A stretch of DNA of 43,598 nt, from NCBI GenBank assembly GCA_017551165.1, contig JAFZMO010000086.1, positions 1-43,598 on the forward strand, given 5' to 3'. This stretch comes from Lachnospiraceae bacterium. Lineage in GTDB: Bacteria; Bacillota; Clostridia; Lachnospirales; Lachnospiraceae. The position numbers and the translations under genes were made by a program. This document shows positions 40,276-43,598 of the stretch, piece by piece. The notes under the pieces are model-generated. The model did not search any database. It was not told where the DNA came from and worked only from the letters and a program-made list of their open reading frames with translations. Position 1 is the first letter of the stretch. Each line of letters begins with the position of its first letter.

Positions 40276-42686
40276 ATCTCTTCACCCCCACGCAACGACT
40301 TCTTTACGCTGACACCGAACAGGTTGCGGATCTGTTTTCTGGTGACGCGGTACAGAAGCAATATCATACCCACATAGATCATGACGTAATGCAGCGGTTG
40401 AAGATACACAAGCTGCGCGTTCCACTTCGGAGTGTGATATACCTTGTACGCCACGATCGGCATGATGATAAACGCAGGCACCTGAGACAGGAACATGCGC
40501 ACATAAATACCGATTCGGATCACGCGAACGGGAATACCCATGGATCGCATGATCGCCATATCTTCCTTGAATGCGGCTACCGTGCGGTGTGTGCACAGGT
40601 TGATGAAAAAGCCGAGGAATACGACAAATATGAACCAGATCACACCGACAATAAGGCTCTGAACCACCACCATCAGGATCTCAACAAAGCTGGGACGGAA
40701 CGTCTCGTCCGTCGTCAGTGCCACATAGCCGTTGTCATTGAGTTCTTTGGCTACCTTTCTCGCCTGGCGATCGCTCTCAAACATCAGCGAGGCTTGAGCG
40801 TATTTGCCTGCCATCACTTCGTTAAACATTTTCTTGACAACATTCACGCCGAGATACAACGGGATCACGTGACTCTCGGTGAAAGTTGATTCATATGCGA
40901 CAGGGTTATCATCGATGATGATATCGTCTCTTGAGAACTTCGTGACACAATATTCCTCTATCATTTCTGCGAGGAAACCGATCTTTCGGTCTCTTGCGTA
41001 TGTCGCATCTGCAATAACATAAAGTTCTATGGAGTGCGTCTTCTTCAACGCATCGTTAAACTTAGCATGACCGAACACGATCTTATCCGGATCGATGTCT
41101 TTTCGGATACTGGTCGTATATCGATAGGTGTCATAGAATTCTCCGCCGGCAAACTCCTTCAGTTCAGCGCCGTCCCCGTAGAATTTACTCATCTCCAGGC
41201 CGGCTCCGACACCGGTATTCATATCGGCGTTAAACGTATACAGGAGCGTCGCATACCGGAAGCCTTCCTCCGTGAACAATGCGACAGGTATTTTCTCGGT
41301 ATTTGCATAATACTTGATTCCGACGATCTTGAAATAATCACCGAAGAACGGCAACACGGTCTCTTCGATCTTGTACTCACCGTACTGCGGCTTGTAATAC
41401 AGCGGCAGATACAAAAACACTTCGTCCAACGCTTCCGGATACCTTCCGAGATCCGGCCTGCCGAAATCCTTGTCATACATGATGGTGTATTGACCATTGC
41501 TCGGAGTATCATAGGGCAGTTTCATTCTGGTAAGACCGTAGTTCCCCTGGATCTTGCAGTCCAACAGATAATCATAGTGCATCGAGCCCTTTGCCTTATA
41601 CTTTTCCTCAAGTCCCTGAAGCTCCGAGTCAGAGATCGCAGTTCCGTCCTTGTGTACGAGGATCAGTCGGCCTTCCTCCTCACGGAACAGTTTGTATTTC
41701 TTAAACAGATCCGTGAACCGTCCGCAGACCGCTGTCGCAAAGAACAGTCCGAACACGGCAAGGAGCATCAAGAAGCAAAGAAATATGCTGAGTCTCGGCT
41801 TGGAGAAAAACATCGAACGGCCAAGCAAAAAGCCGTTGGACACATCCTTGACTTTCTCCTCGACAACCACCTTCGCTGCGGATTCCGAAGCCTTCTTCTC
41901 AGCGGTTTCCGTCGACTCTGCCATCTCATCGGCGTTCGTGGGCTCTGCTTCCGCAACTGTCTCTGCCTTAGTATTTTCCGAAGATGCCTCCGCTTCCGCC
42001 TCAGCTTTCTTCAACTGACGATCCGCCTCAATCGCACCGTCAAACACGCGCACGTGACGCGTGGCGACATCCTCGACCTGATCAAAGCTGTGCGTTACCA
42101 TGATGAGCAACTTGCCCTTCGAGATCTCCTTCATCAGCTTGATGATGTCCTTGGATGTCTCGGAATCCAGGTTACCGGTCGGCTCGTCCGCAAGGATGAT
42201 CGGACTGTCCTTAGCGAGGGCGCGCGCGATAACCGTACGCTGCTTCTGACCGCCGGACAACTGACTTCCCTTGTGCTTCATATGCGCCTTCAGGCCGACT
42301 CGCTCGATCAGTTCGATCGCACGGCGGCGACGCTTGCCCGGGTCCGGGATCGACATGAGTGCCAGCTCCACATTTTGCAAAACCGTGAAACTGTCGATAA
42401 TGTTATAGTCCTGGAAGATAAAGGAAATGTACTTCTCACGGTAGGTTTCCCAATCGGGCTGCTGATAATGCGAGGTCGGTTGCTCCTCGATATACATCTC
42501 GCCTTCTTCATAGGTGTCCATACCGCTCAGGACGTTGAGTAACGTGGATTTGCCGGAGCCGGACGCGCCGGTGATCGCGACAAATTCGTCCTTGTCAAAG
42601 GACAGATTGACACCGCGGATACCTACGGTCACGTTTCCCTCGGACACGTAGATCTTCCCGATGTTTTGTAATCGCAACAGTGCCAT
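40272..42686 (-). CDS. ABC transporter, ATPase-permease fusion
   Basis: 804 residues, with GGAGG ten bases upstream of the start. ATPase: Walker A GASGSGKST at 40-48, signature LSGGQKQR at 143-150, Walker B IILADE at 163-168, switch His199. A charged, Glu/Ala-rich linker follows (about 226-276, KKAEAEAEASSENTKAETVAEAEP). Helix 1 is at about 299-320, then an extracellular domain of about 330 residues, and three C-terminal helices (VVQSLIVGVIWFIFVVFLGFFIN, then FLSQVPAFIIMPIVAYKVY, HYVMIYVGMILLLYRV) ending [10 protein letters not shown]. It probably pairs with the 1049-residue protein: the ATGA overlap couples their translation. Its ending differs from the ILAKYDI ending shared by its two neighbours. 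Confidence 0.9.
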   Translation of the reverse strand: MALLRLQNIGKIYVSEGNVTVGIRGVNLSFDKDEFVAITGASGSGKSTLLNVLSGMDTYEEGEMYIEEQPTSHYQQPDWETYREKYISFIFQDYNIIDSFTVLQNVELALMSIPDPGKRRRRAIELIERVGLKAHMKHKGSQLSGGQKQRTVIARALAKDSPIILADEPTGNLDSETSKDIIKLMKEISKGKLLIMVTHSFDQVEDVATRHVRVFDGAIEADRQLKKAEAEAEASSENTKAETVAEAEPTNADEMAESTETAEKKASESAAKVVVEEKVKDVSNGFLLGRSMFFSKPRLSIFLCFLMLLAVFGLFFATAVCGRFTDLFKKYKLFREEEGRLILVHKDGTAISDSELQGLEEKYKAKGSMHYDYLLDCKIQGNYGLTRMKLPYDTPSNGQYTIMYDKDFGRPDLGRYPEALDEVFLYLPLYYKPQYGEYKIEETVLPFFGDYFKIVGIKYYANTEKIPVALFTEEGFRYATLLYTFNADMNTGVGAGLEMSKFYGDGAELKEFAGGEFYDTYRYTTSIRKDIDPDKIVFGHAKFNDALKKTHSIELYVIADATYARDRKIGFLAEMIEEYCVTKFSRDDIIIDDNPVAYESTFTESHVIPLYLGVNVVKKMFNEVMAGKYAQASLMFESDRQARKVAKELNDNGYVALTTDETFRPSFVEILMVVVQSLIVGVIWFIFVVFLGFFINLCTHRTVAAFKEDMAIMRSMGIPVRVIRIGIYVRMFLSQVPAFIIMPIVAYKVYHTPKWNAQLVYLQPLHYVMIYVGMILLLYRVTRKQIRNLFGVSVKKSLRGGEEI

Positions 42687-42721
42687 AATGCCTGTTCCTC
42701 CCCCTTGTGTTTCTATATCCT

Positions 42722-42796
42722 CCGCCGGAATCGGCGGTCGGTACCTCTGTGATTCTTGCTTGCCGCTACAGCGGTTGTTCCGCTACAGCGGTTGTT
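42722..42796. repeat. Intercistronic hairpins, including a 17-bp tandem duplication
   Basis: CCGCCG-GAAT-CGGCGG (42722-42737) is a strong perfect hairpin. The unit CCGCTACAGCGGTTGTT occurs twice in perfect tandem (42763-42779, 42780-42796), each containing a CCGC-TACA-GCGG mini-hairpin. They lie between the partial permease gene and the 804-residue gene, with no T tract, so they may tune processing or stability of the operon transcript. Confidence 0.8.
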
Positions 42797-42809
42797 GTTC
42801 TTCCTCCCG

Positions 42810-43598
42810 TCAGATATCATACTTCGCGAGAATATCGCTCGGCGTCTTTCGCAGCAGCGTGATGACCGGGAGAACGCCGCACACGACTCCGCTGATCAAC
42901 AAAAATGCGAACAGCGAGATCGCCATCCATAACGGATACCCGAACATCATCACGTATGAGGACGCCTTGTTCGAGATCCATGTGACAAATATACTCATGA
43001 GCAGGAATCCGATCCCCGCGCTCATTAATACGACCACGCAGGACTCCACAGCAAACCGGAAGATCACATTTTTCTTCGATGTTCCGATAGCTCGATAGAT
43101 GCCGATCTCGCGGATGCGGTTCATCACGGACGCACGCATGACAAGATACATGCAGACGCAGGTGAACGCTAAGAACAATCCGAGCACGATCAACTGCAGG
43201 ACCATCTGATCCTTGATCTCCCTAAACCGCTCGTTGAACAGATCGTTGGGCGTGATCACGCCGCTTGCGACCTCCACACCATTATCCCGCTTCACGTTGA
43301 TATCCGAAAAATGAGCCTTCAGATATTCGAGCGTCTTATCCGGGTCCGTCGAATGAAGCCGGTAGTACTTCCTCACATCGCGGTCGTTCTGCCACGGCAG
43401 TTCCGTCACATCCTTCTTCTCCGCATCGTACGCCGAAGCACTTCTGGTATTGGCTTGCGTGATCCACACGCTCGTCTGCGCGATCCTTGTGCTTCCCTCC
43501 TTGAAATCCTCGGTGTTTACAACGATGTACCGCTCCGTGTTCCAGTATCTCTCGCCGGTGTATTCATACGTGCCGCAGATTCTCGGGAAAGCCTCCGC
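42810..43598 (-). CDS. FtsX/MacB-type ABC permease, C-terminal part (5' end outside window)
   Basis: The frame is open to the window edge, so about 262 C-terminal residues are visible; a GTG at 43469 is internal, since coding continues upstream (AEAFPRICGTYEYTGERYWNTERYIVVNTEDF...). The extracellular end is followed by three helices: QLIVLGLFLAFTCVCMYLVMRA, VVVLMSAGIGFLLMSIFVTWI and PLWMAISLFAFLLISGVVCGVLPVITLL, ending RKTPSDILAKYDI. It is closely similar to the C-terminus of the 1049-residue protein ([29 protein letters not shown] against [29 protein letters not shown]), indicating duplication. Whether an ATPase is fused at the missing N-terminus is unknown. It is the upstream member of the three-gene ABC operon. 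Confidence 0.88.
   Translation of the reverse strand, partial: AEAFPRICGTYEYTGERYWNTERYIVVNTEDFKEGSTRIAQTSVWITQANTRSASAYDAEKKDVTELPWQNDRDVRKYYRLHSTDPDKTLEYLKAHFSDINVKRDNGVEVASGVITPNDLFNERFREIKDQMVLQLIVLGLFLAFTCVCMYLVMRASVMNRIREIGIYRAIGTSKKNVIFRFAVESCVVVLMSAGIGFLLMSIFVTWISNKASSYVMMFGYPLWMAISLFAFLLISGVVCGVLPVITLLRKTPSDILAKYDI

Noticed and set aside
1-43598. CGGAAAATG as a polar chromosome-segregation (KOPS-like) motif
   Set aside because: Copies are about equal on the two strands throughout the window, so there is no orientation bias to guide a translocase.
1-43598. CRISPR arrays, tRNA or rRNA genes, prophage
   Set aside because: I saw no regularly spaced direct repeats, no cloverleaf-type sequence and no phage structural or integrase gene.

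Overview
The window looks like a housekeeping and accessory stretch of a Gram-positive Clostridia chromosome, probably Lachnospiraceae. Pointers are a fused SecDF next to recJ, LuxS, an ECF-type thiamine importer under a TPP riboswitch, canonical sigma-A promoters (TTGACA-17-TATAAT type), GGAGG ribosome-binding sites and GC rich near 55% by eye. There are no rRNA, tRNA, phage or CRISPR loci. The genus is not determined.

Layout, left to right. Positions 1-426 hold the 3' end of a GGGtGRT-family gene. At 531-4189 (minus) lie a small membrane protein, a beta-helix acyl/nucleotidyl-transferase-like protein, serS and an unknown membrane-anchored protein. At 4304-8175 (minus) is an operon nnr - corC-like - rlmH - eukaryotic-type hisA, with a divergent ABC-F gene at 8333-10306 (plus). 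At 10427-14708 (minus) are an FCD-type GntR regulator with its own promoter and operator, a lipoprotein gene bounded by 27-bp inverted repeats, a D-2-hydroxyacid dehydrogenase and a zinc-ribbon protein. Then come luxS (plus), leuS, pyrF and pyrC (minus). At 20295-21951 is a thiamine salvage pair: riboswitch plus thiT, convergent with thiN. recJ and secDF (minus) are followed by degV (plus).

Positions 27268-33256 are the most accessory part. They hold a protein of unknown function, a degenerate MinD/ParA-like protein with a structured 330-bp upstream region, a CYTH-domain protein, a GNAT acetyltransferase that overlaps antisense the end of a WYL-regulator/HAD-hydrolase fusion, and a two-helix membrane protein. 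The acn-icd operon (33521-37039, plus) makes 2-oxoglutarate from citrate. The right end is a minus-strand operon of three MacB/FtsX-type ABC transporter proteins; the most upstream one is cut by the window edge.

The strongest unexplained signal is a dispersed, non-palindromic word, CGGAAAATG (core GGAAAAT). By hand I count 17 copies of the 9-mer and about 44 of the 7-mer on both strands, where roughly 0.3 and 4 would be expected from base composition. It lies in all reading frames, uses atypical codons inside genes, and recurs beside promoters and terminators. That makes it look like a DNA-level signal (uptake-like, Chi-like or protein-binding) rather than a coding effect. Other points of interest are the WYL-HAD fusion, the inverted-repeat-bounded lipoprotein cassette, the GntR operator overlapping its own -10, and the inverted repeat between secDF and degV.
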